Of a stretch of 64,000 bases of DNA, positions 36,202 through 45,152 are shown in pieces; position 1 is the first letter of the stretch; every line of letters starts with the position of its first letter. The translations under genes and the position numbers were made by a program. The notes below the pieces were generated by a model. It searched no databases and was not told where the DNA came from. It saw only the letters and a program-made list of their open reading frames with translations. This stretch comes from Pelagomonas calceolata (taxonomy: Eukaryota > Sar > Pelagophyceae > Pelagomonadales > Pelagomonadaceae): contig CAKKNE010000003.1 in the NCBI GenBank assembly GCA_918797485.1, positions 2,356,001-2,420,000 of the forward strand, in the 5' to 3' direction.

Positions 36202-38229
36202 TTACTTCTTCCGGTTGAGCCAGGACCGCTTCGGCGACTTCGGCGGAGCCGCAGCAGGCGGCGGAGGCGTCGCCGAGCGCGCCATCCGCAGTTCCCCCAA
36301 CTCCATAGCGGTCTGCGCCAATTTCATCTTCGCATCGACCAACTCGCGCTCCAACAGCTCCGACCGCGCGACGGCGTCGCTCGACAGGTCCTCGCGGGAC
36401 GCCTCTCTTTTAAGAGACGCGTCGTGCTGCTCGCCGAGCGTCCGCGCGGCGAGGACGGCACTATCGAGAGCGGTTTTCGTCTTCGCGAGCTCGGCCTCGA
36501 GCGCCCTCTCCCTATCAGAGCGCGACGCAGCTAGTTCCTTCTCGAGCGCCGCGACGCGCTCGCCACCGCCAGACGCGTTCTCCAGCGCAAGCTGCGCAAG
36601 CCGCGTCTTGGCCTCCACGAGCTCCCGTTCCAACGCCTCGCGGTCGATGAAGCCCTGCGCGTCCTCGCTCACCTTCTGCGCGTCGCGGCGGCCGTGCTCC
36701 AACACCGCCTGGGCCAGCCTCGTTTTGGCATCGACCAAGTCCCGCTCGAGACCCTCGACGTCGGGCCAGGGCCGGCGCCGCTCGACCACGAACTCGACGG
36801 TCGGCGCGCCACTGTCCCTGGCTTGAGCCACGGTGGCCTTCGCGGCCGTCGCCGTCGTCGCGGGGGCGCCGTTGATTTCCAAGACCACGTCACCCGCTCG
36901 CAGGCCCGCCTCATAAGCGGCGTCGCGCGCCTCGGCCAATGTTAATGAGTCGCCGTCCTTCAGCGAAACGCCAACGCCCGTCGCATCTAACGCAACGCGC
37001 GCGCGCCACCTTAATAATTCACTACCGCGCGTCGCCGGCAGCGTCGACGAGGGCTGCGCCGAGGCGACGCGGACGACGCGGCTCTCGGCAGCGACGGCGG
37101 CGCGCGCGTCGGCGGCCGACGCCGCGAGCTCCGCTTGACGAGCGCGCTGGTTCGCCGCCTCGAGCTCCTTTCGTAAATTATCGAGAGTACCGCTCACCGC
37201 GCCTGCATCGCTTTCCGCGCGCTCGCGCGCCGCCCGTAACTCGTCGAGTTCGCCCATGAGCGCCGCCTGGCCACGCTCCGCCTGGCCCCGCAGTGCGTCC
37301 AGATCCGCCTCCAGAGAAGCGCACTTCGTCGCGGCCGTCGCCTCGGCCTCGTTCGCGGCCTCGGCGCGCTTTTCCGCGGCGACCTCGGCCTCGCGCGACG
37401 ACGAGGCCTTGCGCTCCGCCGCGTTCACGCGGTCCTCCAGCGCCTTCGCGCGCTTCTCCGCGGCCTCCGCCCGCGCCGTCGCCGACGATGCACGGGAAGA
37501 CGCCTGCTCCGCCCGTCGACAAGCCTCCTTGAGCTGGCGCTCGGCGTTACCAGAACTCCGTTTGGCTCTTAATTCGGCAGCTTCCGCCTCGGCGCGGTCC
37601 GCCCTAGCCTGGTGCTCCGCGACGGCCGCCTCGGCGCGCGCCATCCTTCTAGCGACTTCGCCCGCGGAGGCCAAAGCTCTTTTGGCTTGCGACACGCAGC
37701 GCGCGTTCTCGCGGTCCAGCTGCGCCACGCGGTTCGACACGGCGGCGAAGGACGCGTCCGCTGCTTTACATTTGTCCTCATATGACTTGTCCCTCCTCAA
37801 AGCCTCGGCGGCGTGTTGCTGTAACTGCGCCGTCTCGTCCCGGGCCCGGGCGAGCTCCTCCCTTAATTCTTTCTGGCGCCGCTTCAGCTTGTCTTGGGCG
37901 TCCTTCGACGCCTGCTGGGTCTCTCTCGTCGCGTCGGCCTCCTGCGCCGCCGCTAATAGGGTTTTCGTGGCCGTGCCGGGCGCCCCATTAGTCCGCTCGG
38001 CCTGGACGAGGGCCTCGGCGCAGACGCGCGCGGCGGCGCGCGCGGAGGCCGCCTCCTGGCGCGCCGTTGCGAGCGCGGCCCGCAACTGCTGCTCGCGGCG
38101 CTCGCTGGTGGCCGCCGGCGCCGCTTTGGATCGCCGCGTCGTCGCCGTCAGGCGGCCGAGGTCGGCGTTGCGTAAGGACTTGGTCGTTAGGGGCGCGCCG
38201 CTGCGCGGGGAGCTGAAGGCTGCTGGCAT
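36202..38229 (-). CDS. Long coiled-coil protein with a PDZ domain
   Basis: 675 aa from ATG 38229 (MPAAFSSPRSGAP). Residues about 45-385 form an almost unbroken Ala/Glu/Arg coiled coil with heptad spacing. Near residues 410-500 is a PDZ domain: LDATGVGVSLKDGDSLTLAE in the carboxylate-binding region, GLRAGDVVLEINGAPATT and VEFVVERRR. Three near-repeats follow the PDZ (LERDLVDAKTRLAQA, LERELVEAKTRLAQL, LERELVDAKMKLAQT), then a basic tail (KSPKRSWLNRKK). It is probably a cytoskeletal or membrane scaffold. The repeats look like an expansion within the coiled coil rather than separate domains. Confidence 0.85.
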   Translation of the reverse strand: MPAAFSSPRSGAPLTTKSLRNADLGRLTATTRRSKAAPAATSERREQQLRAALATARQEAASARAAARVCAEALVQAERTNGAPGTATKTLLAAAQEADATRETQQASKDAQDKLKRRQKELREELARARDETAQLQQHAAEALRRDKSYEDKCKAADASFAAVSNRVAQLDRENARCVSQAKRALASAGEVARRMARAEAAVAEHQARADRAEAEAAELRAKRSSGNAERQLKEACRRAEQASSRASSATARAEAAEKRAKALEDRVNAAERKASSSREAEVAAEKRAEAANEAEATAATKCASLEADLDALRGQAERGQAALMGELDELRAARERAESDAGAVSGTLDNLRKELEAANQRARQAELAASAADARAAVAAESRVVRVASAQPSSTLPATRGSELLRWRARVALDATGVGVSLKDGDSLTLAEARDAAYEAGLRAGDVVLEINGAPATTATAAKATVAQARDSGAPTVEFVVERRRPWPDVEGLERDLVDAKTRLAQAVLEHGRRDAQKVSEDAQGFIDREALERELVEAKTRLAQLALENASGGGERVAALEKELAASRSDRERALEAELAKTKTALDSAVLAARTLGEQHDASLKREASREDLSSDAVARSELLERELVDAKMKLAQTAMELGELRMARSATPPPPAAAPPKSPKRSWLNRKK

Positions 38230-38901
38230 TTTTGGCAATGAAACTGCGCTGCTGCGCAAGTGGTCCTGTTTTGGCTTCCGACGCGAATCAACCAGCAGTT
38301 TTTTCGTTTGGCCCGATTCGTGTGAGTTATGAACAAGTGCTCAGCAGCCTTTTCTGTGCATGCAGCCGCCAGCAGCGTTGTTAAAGGCAAAAAAGTTGCA
38401 AACTGGCTGCGAAAAAACCCGCCGCGTGTCTGTTGTAGTGGAGCGTAGCTGTCGGGGGCCCGGAGAGTTTAGACCGGCTCACAAACCGAACAGCCCAACG
38501 CCGCCGTCGCGGCGGCCATAGAAGGCAGCCCAGGGCAGCCCAGAGGGGCAGCCCCATAATGGTCGGCCTCTCGCCTTCGATGCTTCCCGGGCGCGCAGGG
38601 ACGCCTCGGGAGGACGGGCACCGGGCGCAACGCGCACCTGAACCTACCTTACAGGTAGTTAGCCTATCTACAGCGCGCTTTGCCCGCGAGAGAGGAGCCG
38701 CCATTAACGCGCGCGTAAGGCTGCCCAGGAGCACGCGGGCGCCCTTTGTGAAGGCACGAGGCTGCCCCACAGCCGTTCGGCCACGAAGAGCCACCAACTC
38801 GGGCGGCGCCGCGGCGCGCCGCCGCAAACAGTAACACCTAGCGCCGAGAGATAGCGCGCACGACAACGACCGTAACGCCGCGAGCGCACCCGTAAGCAAC
38901 C
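38230..38901. other. Intergenic gap between divergent genes
   Basis: No gene, introner or palindrome seen; ATCAACCAGC near 38285 resembles an introner end but lacks the rest. Confidence 0.4.
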
Positions 38902-40899
38902 ATGAACGACCTCCGAGCGGCGGTCCGCAAGAAGAAGCCCTCCCAGTCGGAGGGCCCGTCGACCCGCAAAGTGACGAGCCGCATGGTCGAACATCATCTC
39001 AACAAGCAGCGGACGGCCTACGATCGGTGGATCGCGGAGTTGTGTCGCGATGCGGAAGAGTCGGCCATGGAGCGCGACCGCCTACGAGCGAAGCTCGAAG
39101 CGTTGCGGAATGAACACAAACGCAAGATCATGAGCAAAGTGGTAGGACGCATGGGCAACATGACCTACGCCAAGGCCTGGAAGACCTGGGCGTCGAAGAC
39201 CGCCGTCTACAACCAGGAGAAGCTTAAAGAACTCAGGAGGAACCTCAAGAAGTACAACAAGGCCGCGGACGAGGCGGACGCCGAGGCGCAACGACGTAGT
39301 GACGAGATGGCTAGACTCGTGTTTGGCAACATCACGGACCGCCAGAAGAAGCTGGTCTGGCGCATTCTCACTAGATTATCGACATTGAAGAAGAGGTTAG
39401 GGTGGAAGCACTGGGAAAAACAAGCCTTTGCGGCGAAGCATCAAAAATTGCTCATGACCAAGATTTTGAAAAGGTTAAAAAATGCGAAGCTCAACCAGTC
39501 GTTCAATGGGTGGAGTACGATCGTCAAGAAGTGGGAGCTTATTAAAACTTTGGAGCTGAAGGCCGCACTGATGAAAGAATTAGAGGAGATCGAACGGCAG
39601 TCGAAGCAGTACAAGGACGACGCGGAACAACGGCAGAATGATGCCGCCAAAAATGCCTTCGCTCGCGCTTCTGGGAAACAAAAAGATCTCCTCGTTCGCA
39701 TCCTGTCGAAGATGACTGGTAATCAGACGGTCATGGTCTTCAAGATCTGGAAGCGCAAGTCCGATGAATTTCAAGCGCAGTACAATTTGATGTACAAGAC
39801 CTTCACGCGGATGATGAAGATCAAGATCTATACCGCGTATCGCCATTGGTTCAAGGTCGTGTTTCTCAGTGGTTTGTCGAAGACGAAGATGCGGGAGGCG
39901 TTGTTGCAGTCGCAGCGGGATAACTTGTTCGAGACGCTCAAGAGGAGAGCAGAGCAATTACTAGCTCTGCGGGACGAGGCGAACGAGATGCTCAGCATGT
40001 CTGTGAGCAACGATGATGAGAACAAGGAGTGCTTGAACGACTCCGTAGACTTCGAAAATCATATAAGAACAATTCTAGACAAGGGCTGGATGGAGAAGAA
40101 GGCCAAGGAGGAGGCTCGCCTGAAGATGATGGCGGAAATGGAGGGCGGCGCACCAGCCGCGGGAGGGGCAAAAAACGGGGCGGGCGCCGGCGCTAGTCGA
40201 GCGCGGGCCGGCGCCCCTGCCCGATCCTCTCGACAACCCGCCGCGCGGTCCGCAGCGCCAAGGACCGCCGCGGCGCCGCGCGCGGCGCGGTCCGCGGCGC
40301 CGCGGGCGGCGCGCGCGCCGGCGGCGCGCGCGCCGCGCGCGGCGCCGGCCCGGCGGGCCGGCGGCGGCGGCGGCTACCAGCCGCCGGCCCGCGCGCCCAG
40401 GCAGCCGGCGGCGCGGTCCGGTGGTTATTCCGGCGCGCGCGGGCCCGCGACGTCGTCCCGACCGAGACCGAATCCGGGCGACATGGGCGTGAACATGAAG
40501 CAGGAGTTGATGTTGTTCATCTTCGAGCTGAACAAGCAGGGCTTGATTACCTTGCCGAAGGAAGATGCGGATGCGGTCAAGCAGCACCACAAGGACCACA
40601 TGGGCATCAACAGTCCCGTCCACCGCCATATTCGGGGCCGGGAGAACTGGCCGGAACCCCAGGACACGTTCTTGGTTCCGGAGCTCGAGAAGATGGTCGG
40701 CGAGAGTTTGGGAGGCATCCCGGGCGGCAAGGAGGAGACGGTGAAGCAGCGCGCCGAAAGAGTCTTGAAGCCCCTGGCCATGGCCGGCGACTCGCGCTTG
40801 TACGCCGCCAAAAAGGCCTACGAGAAGACGCACAAGATCGACGACCTCTTCGCGACGATGGACATGATGGGCTGCCTGCCGCCGGCCCGGAAGCTCTAG
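38902..40899 (+). CDS. Sfi1-like coiled-coil protein with Ala/Arg/Pro-rich segment
   Basis: 665 aa. Residues 60-370 contain about five spaced Trp-centred helical repeats, for example YAKAWKTWASKTAVY, RLGWKHWEKQAFAAKH, NQSFNGWSTIVKKW, MVFKIWKRKSDEF and TAYRHWFKVVFLS. The spacing of about 60-90 residues and the W...K pattern fit centrin-binding Sfi1-type repeats of basal-body or centrosome proteins. Residues about 420-520 are low-complexity Ala, Arg, Gly and Pro ([20 protein letters not shown]). A folded C-terminus follows (MKQELMLFIFELNKQGLITL, REN-WPEPQDTFLVPELEKM). Probable flagellar or centrosomal role; the C-terminal domain is not recognised. Confidence 0.75.
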   Translation: MNDLRAAVRKKKPSQSEGPSTRKVTSRMVEHHLNKQRTAYDRWIAELCRDAEESAMERDRLRAKLEALRNEHKRKIMSKVVGRMGNMTYAKAWKTWASKTAVYNQEKLKELRRNLKKYNKAADEADAEAQRRSDEMARLVFGNITDRQKKLVWRILTRLSTLKKRLGWKHWEKQAFAAKHQKLLMTKILKRLKNAKLNQSFNGWSTIVKKWELIKTLELKAALMKELEEIERQSKQYKDDAEQRQNDAAKNAFARASGKQKDLLVRILSKMTGNQTVMVFKIWKRKSDEFQAQYNLMYKTFTRMMKIKIYTAYRHWFKVVFLSGLSKTKMREALLQSQRDNLFETLKRRAEQLLALRDEANEMLSMSVSNDDENKECLNDSVDFENHIRTILDKGWMEKKAKEEARLKMMAEMEGGAPAAGGAKNGAGAGASRARAGAPARSSRQPAARSAAPRTAAAPRAARSAAPRAARAPAARAPRAAPARRAGGGGGYQPPARAPRQPAARSGGYSGARGPATSSRPRPNPGDMGVNMKQELMLFIFELNKQGLITLPKEDADAVKQHHKDHMGINSPVHRHIRGRENWPEPQDTFLVPELEKMVGESLGGIPGGKEETVKQRAERVLKPLAMAGDSRLYAAKKAYEKTHKIDDLFATMDMMGCLPPARKL

Positions 40900-41432
40900 A
40901 CGCCCCGTGTTCTAATAACCAAGTTTCGCTTGACGTGTCCGTCTTGCTGCGTCGATGGCGTATTGGGGAGACACCGCGCGCGCCGGTCGCGCCCGCGCGC
41001 TCCTTCCTCGCGTCGCCCCGCCCAGCCCTCGCGACGCCTCGGTGCCCCCGAGCCGCGCGCATATGGGATCCCGCGCGGCGCGCGGCGCCCCCCGCATGCT
41101 CCAAAATGGGCGGAGTCCCAGGCAGACTGTGAATCCGCGTGCCGGTGCTCACACCTCGCGGGAGCCGGGCGCGCACGCGCGGGGCAGCCTCGGCGCCGTC
41201 CCAGCACACGCGGGCCGGCGCACGACACCGCCGCGGTGGCCGCGGGCCAAGCCTCCCAATAAATAGCTGGAGGGCAGCCCCGCCCGGGCCAGGGCGCCGC
41301 TCGCGACCGCCCCGCGCGGCCGACGCGCCGCCCCTCGCTGGACGAAGCGCGGAACCAACGGCGCCGACGCGCCGCCCCCGGCCCCAGAAATCAACGGCGA
41401 CCGCGCCACTCCCACCGGGAGGAACCACGACG
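40900..41432. other. Intergenic gap with an introner-like core
   Basis: ACGTGTCCGTCTTGCTGCGT then CGATGGCGTATTGGGG (about 40934-40970) matches the introner core, outside any recognised coding exon. It may be part of an untranslated-region intron. The rest is very GC-rich. Confidence 0.45.
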
Positions 41433-42944
41433 ATGGTCCGCAGCACGACGCCCAGCATAGACGAGACGACGACGCTGACCGGGCCCTGGACCAAGGGCAA
41501 GATCTTGGGACGGGGCGCCGTCGGCACGGTCTTCCTCGCGCAGCTCCACGACGGGCGGCAAGCGGCCTGCAAGCAAATAGCCACGGAGGGTCTGAAGGGA
41601 GATGATCTCAAAGCAATTGTGAGAGAAATCACATTAATTCAGTCCTTACACCATGCGAACTTGACGCAGTACATCGGCATCGAGTACGCGGCGGCCCCGA
41701 CGCACAAATTATCGATCTTCATGGAGTTCGCGCCGGGCGGTTCCGTGAGACAGCTCCTGAAGGCGAAAGGCGCCCTCGACGAGTCGATCTGCGCCTCGTA
41801 TATCGACCAGGTGCTCCAGGGCCTCGAGTACCTGCACACGAACGGCATCGCGCACCGCGACGTCAAGGGCGCGAACGTTTTGTTAAGTCACGACCTCACG
41901 GGGGCGCAACTGGCGGACTTTGGAGCTTCGAAGCGCATCGAGAAACTCGGCGAGGACGCGTCGGGAGGCGGCGCCTCGGGTTTACGAGGCACGCCGCGGT
42001 GGATGGCGCCCGAGCTCATCCGGGGCGAGTTGTCCGGCGATTTGGAGGGCTGGATCCTGAGCGACGTCTGGTCCGTGGGCTGCACGCTGGTCGAGATGGC
42101 CACGGGCCAGCTGCCCTGGCCCCAGTTCCCGAACCCGATGGCGGCGATGTTTCATATTTCCCAAGGCATCGCGCCGCCTTTGGGCTCGACGCAGCTGTCG
42201 GCGGCCTGCGCGGACTTTCTGGGGCTGTGCTGCCGGCCGGCGCCTTCAGATAGGCCGTCTCCCTCGGAACTGCGGACGCACAGCTTCCTTACTTTGTTAG
42301 CACGGCGGCCGCCGACGGGTCTCGCACCCAGCTGCGAGCGGCCGGCGGCGCCGCCGGCCGGCGCGGAGCGGCGCCCCTTGAAACCGAAGCGCGCGCCGCC
42401 CTCGCCGCCCGCCGGCAGCTTCGTCCAAGTCGAGGGCCGGCCTCGTAACCGGACGACGGCGCCCGCGCCGCGCGACGAGCCCGCGTCGCCCACCAAAAAA
42501 GCTTCTCTAGCGGCGGCCTTCCCCATCCTGCAGCGGCTGGCCGACGCCGCGTCCGAGCTCGTCTCGCCGACGTCTCCCGAGGTTCAGCCGCGGCCGCGCA
42601 AGCCCAAAAAAAACAAGCGCCGCGTGCGCCTGGAGCAGAAGCTCGCGCGGCCCGCCCACAAGCCGCCGCGCGAGGCGAGCTCGCCGCCCGTGCTGGAGCG
42701 GCCGCGCGCGGCGCTCGCCGGCGACCGCCTCGGGCGCCTCTCGCGGTCCGACGGCTTTATTAACATTGGGTCGCGCGTGCGCGACGAGGCGCGGCGCGAG
42801 CTCGAGCGCTCGGGGCCGGTGCAGGCGCGCCACTCGCGGTCCGCGCGCGCGGCGACTCGTACGCTGCCGCCCGTGTCCGGCGCGCGGCGCGGCGTTTCGT
42901 CGGCGCCGACGATCCGGTGGCCCGCGGTGCGGCGCTCCATCTGA
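41433..42944 (+). CDS. MAP3K (STE11)-type protein kinase
   Basis: 503 aa from ATG 41433 (MVRSTTPSIDETTTLTG). Kinase domain residues about 20-290: G-loop GRGAVGTVFLAQ, Lys in QAACKQIATEG, Glu in IVREITLIQ, HRD motif AHRDVKGANVLL, DFG motif LADFGASKRIE, activation segment ending RGTPRWMAPELI and the DVWSVGCTLVEM helix. This is the MEKK/STE11 pattern, with the short catalytic loop and the lineage-typical HANLTQYIGI. All catalytic residues are present. The C-terminal 210 residues are Pro/Ala/Arg-rich and disordered, with a Lys-rich cluster (RPRKPKKNKRRVRLEQK). It would act at the top of a MAP kinase cascade. Confidence 0.92.
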   Translation: MVRSTTPSIDETTTLTGPWTKGKILGRGAVGTVFLAQLHDGRQAACKQIATEGLKGDDLKAIVREITLIQSLHHANLTQYIGIEYAAAPTHKLSIFMEFAPGGSVRQLLKAKGALDESICASYIDQVLQGLEYLHTNGIAHRDVKGANVLLSHDLTGAQLADFGASKRIEKLGEDASGGGASGLRGTPRWMAPELIRGELSGDLEGWILSDVWSVGCTLVEMATGQLPWPQFPNPMAAMFHISQGIAPPLGSTQLSAACADFLGLCCRPAPSDRPSPSELRTHSFLTLLARRPPTGLAPSCERPAAPPAGAERRPLKPKRAPPSPPAGSFVQVEGRPRNRTTAPAPRDEPASPTKKASLAAAFPILQRLADAASELVSPTSPEVQPRPRKPKKNKRRVRLEQKLARPAHKPPREASSPPVLERPRAALAGDRLGRLSRSDGFINIGSRVRDEARRELERSGPVQARHSRSARAATRTLPPVSGARRGVSSAPTIRWPAVRRSI

Positions 42945-43170
42945 CTCTTTTGCTTTCGGTCGTGTTCTCCTCTAAATTTGCTGATATGTTAGTTTTACTT
43001 TCTCCTAGCGAGGGTAGCGCCTAGGGGAGTCAGGGAAGTTCACCGTAAACGTAAAGTAGTTCTTCCACTCGTAGTCATGTTCTAGCGCGGGGCTTGATCG
43101 TGACCTCGAAATCCGCGTTGTGACTGGCACATGGAGCGTGTGCCAGTTTGGTATGCGCACGTTAGGTTCT

Positions 43171-44655
43171 CTAGATCCCCAGGCACTTCTTCTTCTTCGA
43201 GGCGAACTCCTCGTCGTCGATGATGCCGTCGTCGTGCAGGCGCTTGAGCGCGCGCAGGCCCTCCTCGTCGACGGAGCCCGAGCTTGCGGGAGGCGCGGGC
43301 GAGACGGGCACGGGCTCGGCCTTGGGCGGGAGCCAGTCCTTGGCGGCCGTAGTCGCGGCGAACGATAACGCAGCCGCAAAACTGACGGCCTCGGCGGCCT
43401 TCTCCTGTTCCGCGTGGCGCGCCATGTCTTGGGCGGTCGCAGGGGACAGCAAATTGAGCGAGATGTTCCACTTGGCGTAGTGGACGCGCCGGCCCGAGCT
43501 TTTGATGGTATAGATCTCGCCCCGCTTCGTCGGGTCCGGGACGAGGACTTGAGCGTTCTTGCGGATGCTCTTGACCGAGCCGACGAGGCGCTGCCCGGCG
43601 CGGTCCGTGAACGCGACGTTGGAGCCGACGCCGACGCCCGACGCCCGCGCCGCGGCCCGCGGCGGCGGCGGCATCGAGATGATTTCCTGCGACCGCGGCA
43701 GACCGAAGAGGCTCAGGGCCGTGGCGTCCTTGTCCAGGCCTAAGTGCGAGGCGGCCAGGCGTCCCGCGGCCACCATGACGAGCAGCGTCATCGTGTCGCG
43801 CCGGTTCTGGCAAGGGACGCGGCAGACGTGCGCGCCCTGCGCGTAGTCCTGCTTCCAGAGCATCGCCGCCGAAAACGTTACGACGACGATGCCTTGACGG
43901 TACTCGAACTTATAGATCGTCGACGTCATCCGGTTGCTCGCGCTTGGCATAAGTCGGTCGAGGTCGTCTCGCGTGCCCTTCAAATGTTCCTTGAGCGCGC
44001 CGCCGAGGAAGACCTGTGGGCAATCAATTTGAATCAAACAGTGAGTCAGGTCCAATGCGCTGTAACAATTTGATTTATGCACTGTGATGAAGACCTCGTC
44101 CACCGCGAAGAACATCTGCTTGATGTCCGACGAGCGCACGGTGTTGTTCAGACTGCTCGTGATGCCCTGGCGTTCGAGGCGCTGCGCGACGGTCCGGAGG
44201 CGCGCGTCGCGCTCGGCGGCCGCGAGCGGGCGGCGCCGCGCGAGCGTCGCGAGCGGCGTGCCGGTCGGCACGGGCGGTAAAGCTGCCGGCGGGCCGTCGC
44301 CGCGCGCGGGCGGGTTGCCGGTCGGCACGGGCCGCGGTACCGCTGCCGGCGGGCGCGGCGGCGGGGCGTGCGTGCGCGGCGGCGCCGGCGGCGCCGACGC
44401 CGGCGTCGTAAATGATTTGATCTTTTTGCCGAGCGCCTCCATCGCCCGGGCGATCTCGCGCGGCGTCGCGTCCTGCTCTTTCTGGATTTGCCGGTACAAC
44501 TTGATGACGCGGCGGAGCTGGCCCTTCTTCTGCTGGACGAACGTCTCGTCAACCTGGTCCTCTAGGACGCCCGCGATGGCGACGAAGTTGTCGACGTTCT
44601 TCGCGGCTGCGGTCTCGTGGAGGGCATTTACGAGTTCTTCGGCGCTCAATGGCAT
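43171..44655 (-). CDS. SHOCT-domain protein of unknown function
   Basis: Exons 44655-44095 and 44013-43171 give 467 aa. MPLSAEELVNALHETAAAKN opens an N-terminal helical domain with a VIKLYRQIQKEQDATPREIA segment, then a Pro/Ala-rich linker (APPAPPRTHAPPPRPPAA). A beta-rich middle (IYKFEYRQGIVVVTFSAAML, GVGSNVAFTDRAGQRLVGSV, WNISLNLL) precedes a C-terminal SHOCT motif: DEEGLRALKRLHDDGIIDDE then EFASKKKKCLGI, a short helical module best known from bacterial proteins. The middle could be a phosphotransfer or membrane-binding domain; I cannot say. The introner lies between residue 187 and the middle domain. Confidence 0.7.
   Translation of the reverse strand: MPLSAEELVNALHETAAAKNVDNFVAIAGVLEDQVDETFVQQKKGQLRRVIKLYRQIQKEQDATPREIARAMEALGKKIKSFTTPASAPPAPPRTHAPPPRPPAAVPRPVPTGNPPARGDGPPAALPPVPTGTPLATLARRRPLAAAERDARLRTVAQRLERQGITSSLNNTVRSSDIKQMFFAVDEVFITVHKSNCYSALDLTHCLIQIDCPQVFLGGALKEHLKGTRDDLDRLMPSASNRMTSTIYKFEYRQGIVVVTFSAAMLWKQDYAQGAHVCRVPCQNRRDTMTLLVMVAAGRLAASHLGLDKDATALSLFGLPRSQEIISMPPPPRAAARASGVGVGSNVAFTDRAGQRLVGSVKSIRKNAQVLVPDPTKRGEIYTIKSSGRRVHYAKWNISLNLLSPATAQDMARHAEQEKAAEAVSFAAALSFAATTAAKDWLPPKAEPVPVSPAPPASSGSVDEEGLRALKRLHDDGIIDDEEFASKKKKCLGI
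44014..44094 (+). mobile_element. Introner element acting as intron, variant ends, reversed
   Basis: Left end CTGTGGGCAATCAA, right GATTTATGCACTG; internal CAAACAGTGAGTCAGGTCC resembles CAACCAGTGAGTTAGG of the EF-hand copy. Sense duplication gtcttcat/gtcttcct (7 of 8) supplies a GT donor at 44094. Confidence 0.75.
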
Positions 44656-45152
44656 GATTGGTGAATATGGTCTGAACTGGGTCGCGTGTGTGCGCAAGTT
44701 TCGCTTTGGCCGGCGCGTGACCCTGATGACAAAAGCGTCTATCTGTCCTCGTGGGAGGACGTACGCTAGCGAGGTGAAGCCCACAGCGCGAGGGTGTGCC
44801 TGCAGCACGCGCTGTGCAAGAAAACCGATGCGAGCGGCAGATCAAGCGCCGCAAAACCTCTTGACCAAAAATTAATTCCAAGCCAGCTAGCGGCCTGTAA
44901 GACACTAGCATCGATCTGCGGGGGGAGCGGGAGGGGTACGGGGGACCCTACGACGTAACTAGCCTGAGCCTGAGCCTGAGCCTGATCTGGGAGCGGGAGG
45001 GGTACGGGGGACCCCGCGGCGTAACTAGCCTGAGCCTGATCTTAAATGCGCTAGTCGTTCGATGGCGAAGCGCTCGGGGTCCGGTCTACCTGGGGGTGGG
45101 CTCAATAAGCGATTCTCTCTCTCTCTGATCGATGGACGCATCACAGTACACA
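44656..45152. other. Intergenic gap with the composite repeat
   Basis: Carries the palindrome and two tandem G-rich units at 44886-45043. No gene. Confidence 0.5.
44886..45043 (+). repeat. Composite dispersed repeat, two tandem units
   Basis: Palindrome GCTAGCGGCCTG then TAAGACACTAGC at 44886-44909, followed by units starting GGGAGCGGGAGGGGTACGG at 44923 and 44989, each ending GTAACTAGCCTGAGCCTGA. The palindrome is 231 bp upstream of the SHOCT-protein ATG. Confidence 0.65.

Noticed and set aside
43005-43170. Minus-strand frame ending EHDYEWKNYFTFTVNFPDSP as an extra exon
   Set aside because: It reads somewhat protein-like but lies beyond the SHOCT gene stop, with no clear acceptor site; left unannotated.
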